Positions 23,018 to 28,990 of a stretch of 28,990 bases of DNA are shown here, piece after piece. Origin of the DNA: an uncultured Candidatus Saccharibacteria bacterium (lineage in GTDB: Bacteria > Patescibacteriota > Saccharimonadia > Saccharimonadales > Saccharimonadaceae). The translations under genes and the position numbers were made by a program. Position 1 is the first letter of the stretch. Every line of letters starts with the position of its first letter. Under the pieces are notes generated by a model. That model was not told where the DNA came from. It was given only the letters and a program-made list of their open reading frames with translations, and searched no databases. The DNA lies in assembly GCA_947095985.1 (NCBI GenBank), contig CAMUPZ010000006.1, positions 1 to 28,990 of the forward strand. Direction: 5' to 3'.

Positions 23018-23420
23018 GCTACGTTTTACCATTGTCGGCAGTATAAATACGGTAATTGATTTTAGTATTCTCTTTACCTTAGCTACACTATTTAATGTCC
23101 TGAAAGAATTGGCTAATTTTGTATCAACTTTTGTTGCCTTTTTGTTCTCTTTCTTTGCCAATAAAAAATACACTTTCAAATCAACGTCTAAGAATCTAAA
23201 AAAACAGTTTCTACTATTTACTATCGTCACGCTATTTGGTTTATGGGTCATTCAAACGATTATTATTGCTGCCATCACGCCAGTATTTACCAATCTTGGC
23301 GTAAATAAAGCAACTGCACTACTTATCAGTAAGCTACTTGCTACTATCGTTAGTCTTATTTGGAATTATACTCTCTATTCCAGAGTAGTTTTCAAAAAGA
23401 TTAAGAACTCTTCTGACTAA
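22986..23420 (+). CDS. GtrA-family flippase, second copy
   Basis: 144 residues with four membrane segments (FTIVGSINTVIDFSILFTLATLF, ANFVSTFVAFLFSFFANKK, FLLFTIVTLFGLWVIQTIIIAA, LLATIVSLIWNYTLYSRVVF). FxIVGxxNTxID and the FxxNKKYTFK loop are the GtrA signature. ATG 22986 is chosen because GAGG lies 6 nt upstream. A TTG at 22974 would add four residues. It overlaps the GT2 gene and is presumably the flippase for the lipid-linked sugar that gene makes. Its end overlaps the opposing jag gene by 20 nt, so the two units converge with no terminator. Confidence 0.9.
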   Translation: MQEIAKKHADKLRFTIVGSINTVIDFSILFTLATLFNVLKELANFVSTFVAFLFSFFANKKYTFKSTSKNLKKQFLLFTIVTLFGLWVIQTIIIAAITPVFTNLGVNKATALLISKLLATIVSLIWNYTLYSRVVFKKIKNSSD

Positions 23421-23862
23421 TAATCAGCTGGCGATCTCGGCCTTCACCCTCGGAGTGTGTCTCAATATCGCTATATTCACTCGCCAAATGATGCACTGTC
23501 CAGCGATCAGCCGCATTCAAATTGACGATTTTTGATTCGCCATTCCGGCGAACTTCCTCAATCCAGCCACGTGCTTTTTCAATAATTTTCTCAGCATGCT
23601 GCTTTTTATAGTCAGCAATGTCCAAATTCACCCGAACAGTCGAAGCTTTTTTATGATGAAGTGCTGTCGATAAAAGAGTCTGAATACTACGCAGAGTTTC
23701 CGCACCCCTACCAATCAAGATACTACTTCGTTCGCTACGCGGAATTGAAGCTATGATAATTCCATCCTCAATTTTTACAGCAACTTCCAGGTTTAAATCA
23801 AAAAATGTTAATAAATCTTCCAGATATTTTTTTACGAATTCAATAGTTTCGATTTGATCCAT
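23401..23862 (-). CDS. jag: Jag/KhpB-type RNA-binding protein (KH + R3H)
   Basis: 153 residues. The N-terminal 75 or so residues form a KH domain with a modified GxxG loop (LIGRGAETLRSIQ). The R3H domain follows, with DRWTVHHLA giving the R-x3-H motif. The N-terminal Jag_N domain found in Firmicutes (total over 200 residues) is absent, as in many actinobacterial and CPR homologues. Such proteins bind RNA in the cytoplasm and are linked to cell-envelope growth. The gene is 9 nt after yidC with AGGAGG before its ATG, so it is translated from the yidC transcript. Confidence 0.9.
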   Translation of the reverse strand: MDQIETIEFVKKYLEDLLTFFDLNLEVAVKIEDGIIIASIPRSERSSILIGRGAETLRSIQTLLSTALHHKKASTVRVNLDIADYKKQHAEKIIEKARGWIEEVRRNGESKIVNLNAADRWTVHHLASEYSDIETHSEGEGRDRQLIISQKSS

Positions 23863-23871
23863 ATTTCCTCC

Positions 23872-24795
23872 TTAACCTTTAGCCTTGATTCGCGTTATTC
23901 GTGCTTCTGTCGCCTGTTTAGCGCGTTTTTTCGTCTTGGCTGAAGCTATAGACTTTTGAGAGGCTGTCTTTTTATTTGCAACTTCTTCCATTTCCAAAGA
24001 ATCTTGTTTAAGAATAATATGGTTTTGTAAATATCCTACTGCACTAGCGGTTGCTAAATAAAGGGCTAAGGCTGCTGGTAGATATATAGTCACCATAAAC
24101 ATCATTATTGGCATAAATTTCATCATCTTTCGGGTCATTATGGCATTTACTTCTGACTGATCAGCTTCTTTACCGCCACCAGCCTCAGCTAAAATGTCTC
24201 GTAATTTACGCTTACTGTCCGACTGTGGAGTTAGTTGCTTTGAGGTCAAATATTGTAGATAGGCAGCAACTCCCGCCAGAACTAATAGCCCAATAATAAC
24301 TCCATCTTTCGACACAGCATGCTGAGTTAAGTCTATAACACCTAAGAAGTTCTGATTGAACTGGTCTGGATTATTAACCAGATTATTAGCTACTGGAAGA
24401 TTTTTTACAAAATCATAAACATATTTACCCAGATCAGCACGACTAGAAACGAAAATCTGTACCACGCGGTACATCGCAATCAAAATCGGTAATTGAATAA
24501 TTAAAACACCTATAGAACCAAACGCACTTATATTATGTTTTTTATAGAGCTCCATCATCGCCAAATTACGCATCTGCGGATTTTTGGCATATTGTTTTTT
24601 AATCTTAGCCAGCTCAGGTTGCATCTTGCGCATTGCCTTTGCCTGATGAAGCTGCTTCTTAATTAACGGCCAGAGTAATAACCTTACTAAAATTGTAAAA
24701 ATTATAATACTAATACCAAAATCTGGAATTAGACTATAGATAGCCATCAACAGATTAAGAATCGGCCTAACAATAAACTCATCAAAAAAACTCAT
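23872..24795 (-). CDS. yidC: YidC/Oxa1 membrane protein insertase
   Basis: 307 residues, the size of the short bacterial YidC form without a large periplasmic domain. The first helix (about 25-45, SIIIFTILVRLLLWPLIKK) carries the conserved Arg in VRLLLWPL. A cytoplasmic charged hairpin MRKMQPELAKIKKQY is followed by membrane segments near 90, 165, 225 and 245, ending in the lysine-rich tail (KKTASQKSIASAKTKKRAKQ) that can bind ribosomes. It inserts small membrane proteins. TGCTATAAT ends 6 nt before the ATG, so the mRNA is predicted leaderless. yidD, normally between rnpA and yidC, is missing: only 24 nt separate these genes. Confidence 0.95.
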   Translation of the reverse strand: MSFFDEFIVRPILNLLMAIYSLIPDFGISIIIFTILVRLLLWPLIKKQLHQAKAMRKMQPELAKIKKQYAKNPQMRNLAMMELYKKHNISAFGSIGVLIIQLPILIAMYRVVQIFVSSRADLGKYVYDFVKNLPVANNLVNNPDQFNQNFLGVIDLTQHAVSKDGVIIGLLVLAGVAAYLQYLTSKQLTPQSDSKRKLRDILAEAGGGKEADQSEVNAIMTRKMMKFMPIMMFMVTIYLPAALALYLATASAVGYLQNHIILKQDSLEMEEVANKKTASQKSIASAKTKKRAKQATEARITRIKAKG

Positions 24796-24801
24796 GCCCT
24801 G

Positions 24802-24810
24802 ATTATAGCA
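24802..24810 (-). promoter_or_regulatory. Extended -10 TGCTATAAT for yidC-jag (leaderless)
   Basis: On the minus strand TG, one base and TATAAT, then only 6 nt to the yidC ATG. It lies in the 24-nt gap after the rnpA stop. Confidence 0.65.
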
Positions 24811-24819
24811 AAAATACTG

Positions 24820-25167
24820 CTATTTATACAGTTTTGCCTGAGAAAGTAGATTATTCATGGTCTGCTTTAGATCCTTATGTGGCATCAATAACACTTCTGC
24901 TGAAAATATAATAATAGCAACGTCTTGATCATTTTTTAGATATGGCAGTTCTAGGCGAATAATTTCATAAACCCGTCGACGTATTCTGTTCCGCCGCACT
25001 GCTGATTTTAAAACCTTTTTACTCACAACTACCGCAAATCTACTATGACTGCGGTATGGATTTTTCACATATTTTACCGTAGCTATAGAAGAACGAACCG
25101 CTTGTCCATTTTTATAGACAAATTTTAGACTACTATGACCGTGGAAACGATTACATTGTTGTAACAT
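24820..25167 (-). CDS. rnpA: Ribonuclease P protein component RnpA
   Basis: 115 residues, the protein subunit of the ribozyme that matures the 5' ends of tRNAs. The N-terminal NRFHGHSSLKFVYKNG is a typical RnpA opening. RFAVVVSKKVLKSAVRRNRIRRRVYEIIR contains the RNR signature (AVRRNRIRRR), and the acidic VAIIIFSAE strand and C-terminal helix complete the fold. ATG at 25165-25167 is supported by TATAAT 8 nt upstream with a TG extension. That -10 directly follows the rpmH terminator. An earlier start would run into the hairpin. Confidence 0.95.
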   Translation of the reverse strand: MLQQCNRFHGHSSLKFVYKNGQAVRSSIATVKYVKNPYRSHSRFAVVVSKKVLKSAVRRNRIRRRVYEIIRLELPYLKNDQDVAIIIFSAEVLLMPHKDLKQTMNNLLSQAKLYK

Positions 25168-25175
25168 ATTTTACA

Positions 25176-25184
25176 ATTATATCA
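25176..25184 (-). promoter_or_regulatory. Extended -10 TGATATAAT for rnpA
   Basis: On the minus strand TG, A, TATAAT, then 8 nt to the rnpA ATG. It abuts the rpmH terminator, so the -35 region is inside that hairpin. Confidence 0.6.
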
Positions 25185-25215
25185 AAAAATCCCGCCTACA
25201 TCGACGGGATTTTTT
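25184..25215 (-). terminator. Intrinsic terminator between rpmH and rnpA
   Basis: An 11-bp perfect stem (AAAAAATCCCG paired with CGGGATTTTTT) around a 10-nt loop. Because the outer stem is A/T, both strands show a T-run after the GC part, so it may work in either direction. It should end rpmH transcripts, making rnpA depend on its own promoter. Confidence 0.8.
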
Positions 25216-25225
25216 ATTCGCTAGA

Positions 25226-25363
25226 TTAAATAGCAATTTTAGCACGACCCTTCAAACGGCGTCGCTTCAAGACCATCCTACCGGCCTTAGTAGAAACTCG
25301 CGCTCTAAAACCGTGCGTCCTTGCACGATGTCGAGTGTGTGGTTGAAATGTTCGCTTTGGCAT
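25226..25363 (-). CDS. rpmH: 50S ribosomal protein L34
   Basis: 45 residues, very basic. MPKRTFQPHTRHRARTHGF followed by RARVSTKAGRMVLKRRR is the L34 signature. The open frame extends upstream to 25414, but the ATG at 25361-25363 begins the canonical MPKRTFQP. Its promoter sits 10 nt before this ATG (TATACT with TTGCAA 17 bp further upstream), giving a leader of only about 3-4 nt and no room for a Shine-Dalgarno sequence. It is divergent from dnaA across the origin region. Confidence 0.97.
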   Translation of the reverse strand: MPKRTFQPHTRHRARTHGFRARVSTKAGRMVLKRRRLKGRAKIAI

Positions 25364-25373
25364 ATCAAGAAAT

Positions 25374-25402
25374 AGTATATATTTTTTTAGCATTTTTTGC
25401 AA
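25374..25402 (-). promoter_or_regulatory. rpmH promoter
   Basis: Minus strand: -35 TTGCAA at 25397-25402, a 17-bp spacer and -10 TATACT at 25374-25379. It is one of the few promoters here with a recognisable -35. Confidence 0.6.
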
Positions 25403-25414
25403 GTCGCTAGCCAC

Positions 25415-25586
25415 TTTTCCACTACCATGGCTAATTTTTCCACAGTTTTAACAGATGTATTTTTTAATTGTGGAAAACTCCACCCCTGTTTTCCTTTACA
25501 TTACAGTTTACGGAATTGTACTTGTGGAAAACTCTTAATATTTGCTATAGTAAAGATAGTTAAAGAATTTGAGGGAGTAAGTTTTC
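25415..25586. other. Upstream part of a predicted replication origin (DnaA-box cluster)
   Basis: The exact 9-mer TTTTCCACA (one mismatch from the classical TTATCCACA) occurs three times: at 25436-25444 (plus strand), and 25469-25477 and 25523-25531 (both as TGTGGAAAA). A variant TTTTCCACT is near 25415. The cluster lies between divergent rpmH and dnaA, the usual place for oriC. Confidence 0.65.
25522..25551 (+). promoter_or_regulatory. dnaA promoter overlapping a DnaA box
   Basis: -35 TTGTGG at 25522-25527, an 18-bp spacer and -10 TATAGT at 25546-25551. The -35 lies within the TGTGGAAAA box at 25523-25531, so DnaA binding should compete with RNA polymerase and repress dnaA. Confidence 0.6.
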
Positions 25587-26942
25587 GTGGATAGTCATGC
25601 AGTTTGGCAGGGTGTATTAGGTGAAATTGAAGTAACTGTATCGTCATCATCTTTTACGGCGTGGTTTAAAAATACGAAACTAGAAATAATATCAGATAAA
25701 GAAATCTCAATAATTGCCCCAAATATTTTTGCTCGCACTCAACTCGAAAAGCGTTTTCACCCACAAATACTTGAAGCTTTATCTCATAATGGAATAAGTT
25801 CTCCATCAATCTCCTACCACGTTGAATCTAGCAATAAAAAGCCTCGTATTAACCGTGATATCACTAAAACTGAGCGTCAGGAATCATCAGCGCCGCTCAT
25901 CTTACCATCAAAAAAATCTCATGCCAGTAATCTAAATCCTCGCTACACATTTGATAATTTTATCGTTGGCTCTAGTAATGACTTAGCTTACGCCGCCTGT
26001 CAGGCTGTCGCTTCTCATCCCGGGGAAAAATATAACCCGCTTTATTTGTATGGCGGATCTGGACTTGGTAAAACTCACTTAATGCAAGCGGTTGGTAATG
26101 AAATAATTAGAAAACAGCCATCCGCTCGCATACTATATATCACCACAGAAACTTTTGTGAATGAATTCCTTGACTCAATTCGCTTTAAGAAAAAGGGTTT
26201 TTCGGATAAGTACCGCAATGTTGACGTCCTAATCGTTGATGATATGCAATTTATCGCCGGCAAGGAAAAAACTCAGGATGAATTCTTCCATACATTTAAT
26301 GACCTTCATCAGAACAACAAACAAATAATTATTAGCTCCGATAAGCCACCGAAGAGTATCCCGACTTTAACTGATCGTTTACGTAGTCGCTTTGAATGGG
26401 GTATGGCAATTGATATTCAGATGCCAGATTATGAGACTCGTTGTGCCATAATCAAAGCGAAGGCTGAGCTCAGTAATACCGAATTAGATTCTGATGTCGT
26501 AGAATACTTAGCAACTAACTTTAAAACAAATATTCGCGAATTAGAGGGCGCGTTAAACCGACTCCTGGCATATGCGGAAATGCAAAACTTTACTCCAGAC
26601 CTTATGGCGGCTGAGGGTATTTTAGGTGATATCAAGCGCAGTCGCCCACAGCATGTTACCGCCAAGCAGATTATCGATAAGACTGCTCGCTATTATAATA
26701 TCGATGTGAAAGATATGTGCTCGTCCAGGCGCGATAAGTTTATTGCCACACCGAGGCAAATTGCTATGTTCCTACTGCGCAGTGAACTGAAGATGAGTTT
26801 TCCAAAAATTGCCCAAGAGCTTGGACGAAAGGACCACACGACCGCTATGCACTCAATTGAAAAAATTACTAAGGAAAGCCTTACTAATGTCAGTATTCGT
26901 GAACAAATTAATGATATTAAGGATAAATTATATGCTCATTAG
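25587..26942 (+). CDS. dnaA: Chromosomal replication initiator DnaA
   Basis: 451 residues starting with GTG, with GAGGGAG 9 nt upstream. Domain I (about 1-80, interaction) is followed by a short linker. AAA+ domain III begins near 115 with YTFDNFIVGSSNDLAYAA, Walker A GGSGLGKTH and Walker B VDVLIVDDMQF, and RLRSRFEWG carries the box VII arginine. Domain IV contains SFPKIAQELGRKDHTTAMHSIEKI, the DnaA signature that reads the 9-mer boxes. It unwinds the origin cytoplasmically. Length is normal. It is flanked by DnaA-box clusters on both sides and followed by dnaN. Confidence 0.98.
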   Translation: MDSHAVWQGVLGEIEVTVSSSSFTAWFKNTKLEIISDKEISIIAPNIFARTQLEKRFHPQILEALSHNGISSPSISYHVESSNKKPRINRDITKTERQESSAPLILPSKKSHASNLNPRYTFDNFIVGSSNDLAYAACQAVASHPGEKYNPLYLYGGSGLGKTHLMQAVGNEIIRKQPSARILYITTETFVNEFLDSIRFKKKGFSDKYRNVDVLIVDDMQFIAGKEKTQDEFFHTFNDLHQNNKQIIISSDKPPKSIPTLTDRLRSRFEWGMAIDIQMPDYETRCAIIKAKAELSNTELDSDVVEYLATNFKTNIRELEGALNRLLAYAEMQNFTPDLMAAEGILGDIKRSRPQHVTAKQIIDKTARYYNIDVKDMCSSRRDKFIATPRQIAMFLLRSELKMSFPKIAQELGRKDHTTAMHSIEKITKESLTNVSIREQINDIKDKLYAH

Positions 26943-27170
26943 TTGTGGAAAAGCTGTGCAAACCCTGTGTTTTTTTGGCGGATTACTAACACACAGATCT
27001 GTGGAAATAATGAATCACTGTGTTACGCAGTGGAATAATAGAATAATATCCACCATAAAGCCCACAACCAATACACAGAGTTTTCCACCTATAAAATCGA
27101 CTAGCTACCTCTATTTGAACACATTTTTTACCCAGTTTCCACAGCGCCTATTACTATTAAGACTAATTAA
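26943..27170. other. dnaA-dnaN intergenic region with DnaA boxes (probable oriC)
   Basis: About 240 nt without a credible gene. An exact TGTGGAAAA occurs at 26944-26952. Near-matches are TGTGGAAAT at 27000-27008, ATATCCACC near 27046, TTTTCCACC at 27081-27089 and GTTTCCACA at 27135-27143. Repeated CTGTG and CACAG words are dense. An AT-rich stretch before dnaN (27148-27180) could be the unwinding element. Confidence 0.6.
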
Positions 27171-27188
27171 AAAATAAGGAAAAGCATA

Positions 27189-28286
27189 ATGAAAGTATCA
27201 ATCACTCAAGAAAAACTTGCAAAAGCTCTTAATCTCATCAAAGACATTGCTTCTAGCCGTAATGAACTACCAATATTAAACAATATTTTACTACGTACTG
27301 ATGGTGGTAGATTATTGATTGCTGGAACAAATTTGGAAATTGCCTCTACTCAATATATTGGCGCTAAAATTGACAAGCACGGCTCGATTACTATCCCTGC
27401 TCGCTTGGTCTCAGAGTTTATTTCAAACTTGCCAAGCGGCACTGTCGAACTTGAAGCTAAGAATGAACATCTTCATGTTACCTCGGGTAAATTTTCATCA
27501 GTTATTAATGGTGTAGTAGCGGATGAGTACCCAGAATTGCCAACAATTGATGAAAAAACTGCCATCCAATATGAAATAGATGTTGAAGATCTAAAGAAGG
27601 CGATAATCCAAACGAAAATTGCAGTTAGTTCTGACGTGACGCGGGCGGTTTTGACTGGCGTGTATTGGCATAATCACGAAGGTTCGTTATATCTGGCAGC
27701 TACTGATGGTTATCGATTGGCGGAAAAAAGATTAGCTAAGTCTAATGATGAAGTATCAGCTATTATCCCTGCTTCGACACTTTCAGAGGTAAGTAAGAGT
27801 GTTGGTGAAGAGAAAAAAATCACCGCTCTCTTTGATGAATCTCAGGTATGTTTCAGAACGGGAGATATGGAAATCGTTAGCCGGTTGATTGACGGAAAAT
27901 TCCCTGATTATCGACAATTGATTCCGTCAAATTCAGAGACGGAAATCGTGATTAAAAAGGCTGATTTTAGTAGAGTGACAAAGATTGCAGCATTATTTGC
28001 GCGTGAATCTGGTGGTGGAATAACCGTGACCGCCTCAAAGGAGAACTCCCTATTATCTATCCACTCAATCGCATCTGAGTTAGGTGAAAATACTTCAGAA
28101 GCCTCAGCAGAAATATCCGCCGATGGTCAAGTAACACTTAATTCGCGCTATTTAACGGAAGTTCTGAATATTATTGATGCTGACGAAATTACATTCTCGT
28201 TTAATGGTAAATTATCGCCATGTGTCATCCGAGAGCAGATAAAAAACCCTGATTATACACATATTATTATGCCGCTTAAGAGTTAG
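27189..28286 (+). CDS. dnaN: DNA polymerase III beta sliding clamp
   Basis: 365 residues, the family norm, with three tandem clamp folds. MKVSITQEKLAKALNLIKDIASSRNELPILNNILL is a typical DnaN opening. TIPARLVSEFISNLP, the central AATDGYRLAEKR and the C-terminal CVIREQ...DYTHIIMPLKS are the conserved core and the hydrophobic-pocket end. The ring tethers DNA polymerase III to DNA. The ATG follows AAGGAAAA by 5 nt. It lies downstream of dnaA as in most bacteria, but recF does not follow. Its 3' end overlaps the opposing hypothetical gene by 11 nt. Confidence 0.98.
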   Translation: MKVSITQEKLAKALNLIKDIASSRNELPILNNILLRTDGGRLLIAGTNLEIASTQYIGAKIDKHGSITIPARLVSEFISNLPSGTVELEAKNEHLHVTSGKFSSVINGVVADEYPELPTIDEKTAIQYEIDVEDLKKAIIQTKIAVSSDVTRAVLTGVYWHNHEGSLYLAATDGYRLAEKRLAKSNDEVSAIIPASTLSEVSKSVGEEKKITALFDESQVCFRTGDMEIVSRLIDGKFPDYRQLIPSNSETEIVIKKADFSRVTKIAALFARESGGGITVTASKENSLLSIHSIASELGENTSEASAEISADGQVTLNSRYLTEVLNIIDADEITFSFNGKLSPCVIREQIKNPDYTHIIMPLKS

Positions 28287-28923
28287 TGGAAAATGGTGAT
28301 AACCTAGATGCTGCTTCTGATAAAATTTCTTCTGGAATATTTTTAGTGTTGTAAGTGGTATTGATAATTTGTGGTCTAGTTTTAATTGTCCATTTATTAT
28401 TTTCTTTTTTTAATATGACAGTGTAGATGTCTCCTGAATTTCTATCTATATCCTCTCTTTGATAGGTGGCGGCATACCAATCGATATTCTTTCCTAATAT
28501 AATTTCCTTTTTAAGTATGAAAGATGATTTTAATTCTGGGTATTTAGTAAATAATACAGCTGAAATCTCATTTTTGTATTCGGCTATTTTATTGGACATA
28601 AATTTCTTGCTGTAGCTGGTTTTTATAGATACATCCTTGTCTGATCCTTCGACTGTAAATTCTGTGTAATTTTCATTGATATGTCCAGACTTAGATGAGG
28701 TTTTAATTATATATTTGCCATCTGATAATTTTATTTTAGTATCTCCTTCTAACGATATAATCTCGGTGTTAGTTTTTGCATTATTGCGATATATTTTAGC
28801 CGATAAGTCTGGTTTGTCGAAAAATATCGAAATAGTATATGTTGGTCGAATGAAGAAAAAAGCCAATAATAATAGTACGACCATTATAGAACTTATTATT
28901 ATAATAATATTTCTTCGATTCAT
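28276..28923 (-). CDS. N-anchored extracytoplasmic protein of unknown function
   Basis: 215 residues. A short basic N-terminus (MNRRN) precedes one strong hydrophobic helix at about 5-27, and the rest is soluble, rich in Lys, Ser, Thr and Asn. Alternating beta-strand-like segments include TYTISIFFDKPDLSAKIY, KIKLSDGKYIIKTSSKSG and IYTVILKKENNKWTIKTRPQI, and the latter resembles small NTF2-like or PepSY-like folds that end in W-T-I-K. I do not recognise a family. It is probably anchored with its domain outside the cell. AAGGAG lies about 8 nt before the ATG, within the stop region of the upstream gene, so the two form an operon. Confidence 0.75.
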   Translation of the reverse strand: MNRRNIIIIISSIMVVLLLLAFFFIRPTYTISIFFDKPDLSAKIYRNNAKTNTEIISLEGDTKIKLSDGKYIIKTSSKSGHINENYTEFTVEGSDKDVSIKTSYSKKFMSNKIAEYKNEISAVLFTKYPELKSSFILKKEIILGKNIDWYAATYQREDIDRNSGDIYTVILKKENNKWTIKTRPQIINTTYNTKNIPEEILSEAASRLSPFSTNS

Positions 28924-28926
28924 AAA

Positions 28927-28990
28927 TTACTCCTTAAACGCATTGGCATAATTTCTAAAAACAATATTTAGTTTTGATGGATCAAATCCT
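28927..28990 (-). CDS. C-terminal tail of an unidentified protein
   Basis: Twenty codons and a TAA are visible at the window edge, in the same direction as the hypothetical gene that starts 3 nt after the stop. The tail, ending VFRNYANAFKE, is too short to assign to a family. Confidence 0.55.
   Translation of the reverse strand, partial: GFDPSKLNIVFRNYANAFKE

Noticed and set aside
26809..27177. A 122-codon open frame across the dnaA end and origin region
   Set aside because: It overlaps dnaA in another frame, its translation is low-complexity and unlike any protein, and the region is full of DnaA boxes.
1..28990. tRNA, rRNA, riboswitch or CRISPR array
   Set aside because: By eye I found no cloverleaf, no rRNA-like stretch, no regularly spaced repeats and no long structured leader. 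Covariance searches were not possible.

Overview
The window looks like part of a small, AT-rich candidate-phyla-radiation genome, most likely Candidatus Saccharibacteria (TM7). This rests on gene content and style, not on a database search. The evidence is a compact origin region (jag-yidC-rnpA-rpmH / dnaA-dnaN) without yidD or recF, a 45-residue L34, tight gene packing with overlapping ends, and a large envelope-polysaccharide locus beside the origin. The code is standard: full-length genes contain no internal TGA, but TGA is almost unused as a stop.

Layout. 1-2642: nucleotide-rhamnose genes (end of rmlD, rmlA) interrupted on the minus strand by a cytosolic apiosidase-like glycoside hydrolase (DUF4038 type) and the 5'-truncated stub of a SAF-domain oxidoreductase. 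2639-6028: a Gtr-like glycosylation module made of a polytopic GT-C-like protein, a GtrA flippase and a membrane-anchored GT2 enzyme. 6030-10730: a minus-strand operon of five genes (DegT aminotransferase, Gfo/Idh/MocA dehydrogenase, ATP-grasp ligase, NAD-dependent epimerase, HAD phosphatase) that probably makes an unusual amino- or acyl-sugar nucleotide. 10821-12869: a second large membrane protein. About 12980-13900: a decayed IS1595-family element. 13965-16774: a membrane-anchored protein overlapping a secreted lysozyme-like protein with C-terminal repeats. 16808-18993: a GT2 and a WsaF-like rhamnosyltransferase. 19028-21010: an ABC polysaccharide exporter (Wzm/Wzt type, with a C-terminal cargo-binding-like domain). 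21040-23420: a rhamnosyltransferase-like GT2, a GtrB-like GT2 and a second GtrA. 23401-28286: the origin block. 28276-28990: an N-anchored hypothetical protein and the tail of another gene.

How it fits together. RmlA/RmlD supply dTDP-rhamnose and the five-gene operon supplies a second, modified sugar. GT2 and GT4 enzymes assemble a rhamnose-containing polymer, which the ABC transporter exports. Two GtrA/GT2 pairs and two GT-C-like membrane proteins could then decorate it outside the membrane. The lysozyme-like surface protein is a candidate wall- or host-contact factor.

The strongest unexplained pattern is regulatory. Genes that begin transcription units carry a -10 hexamer ending only 6-8 nt before the start codon (leaderless mRNA predicted), whereas genes inside operons have clear Shine-Dalgarno sequences. 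Two divergent units at 21010/21040 have back-to-back -10 boxes only 3 bp apart.
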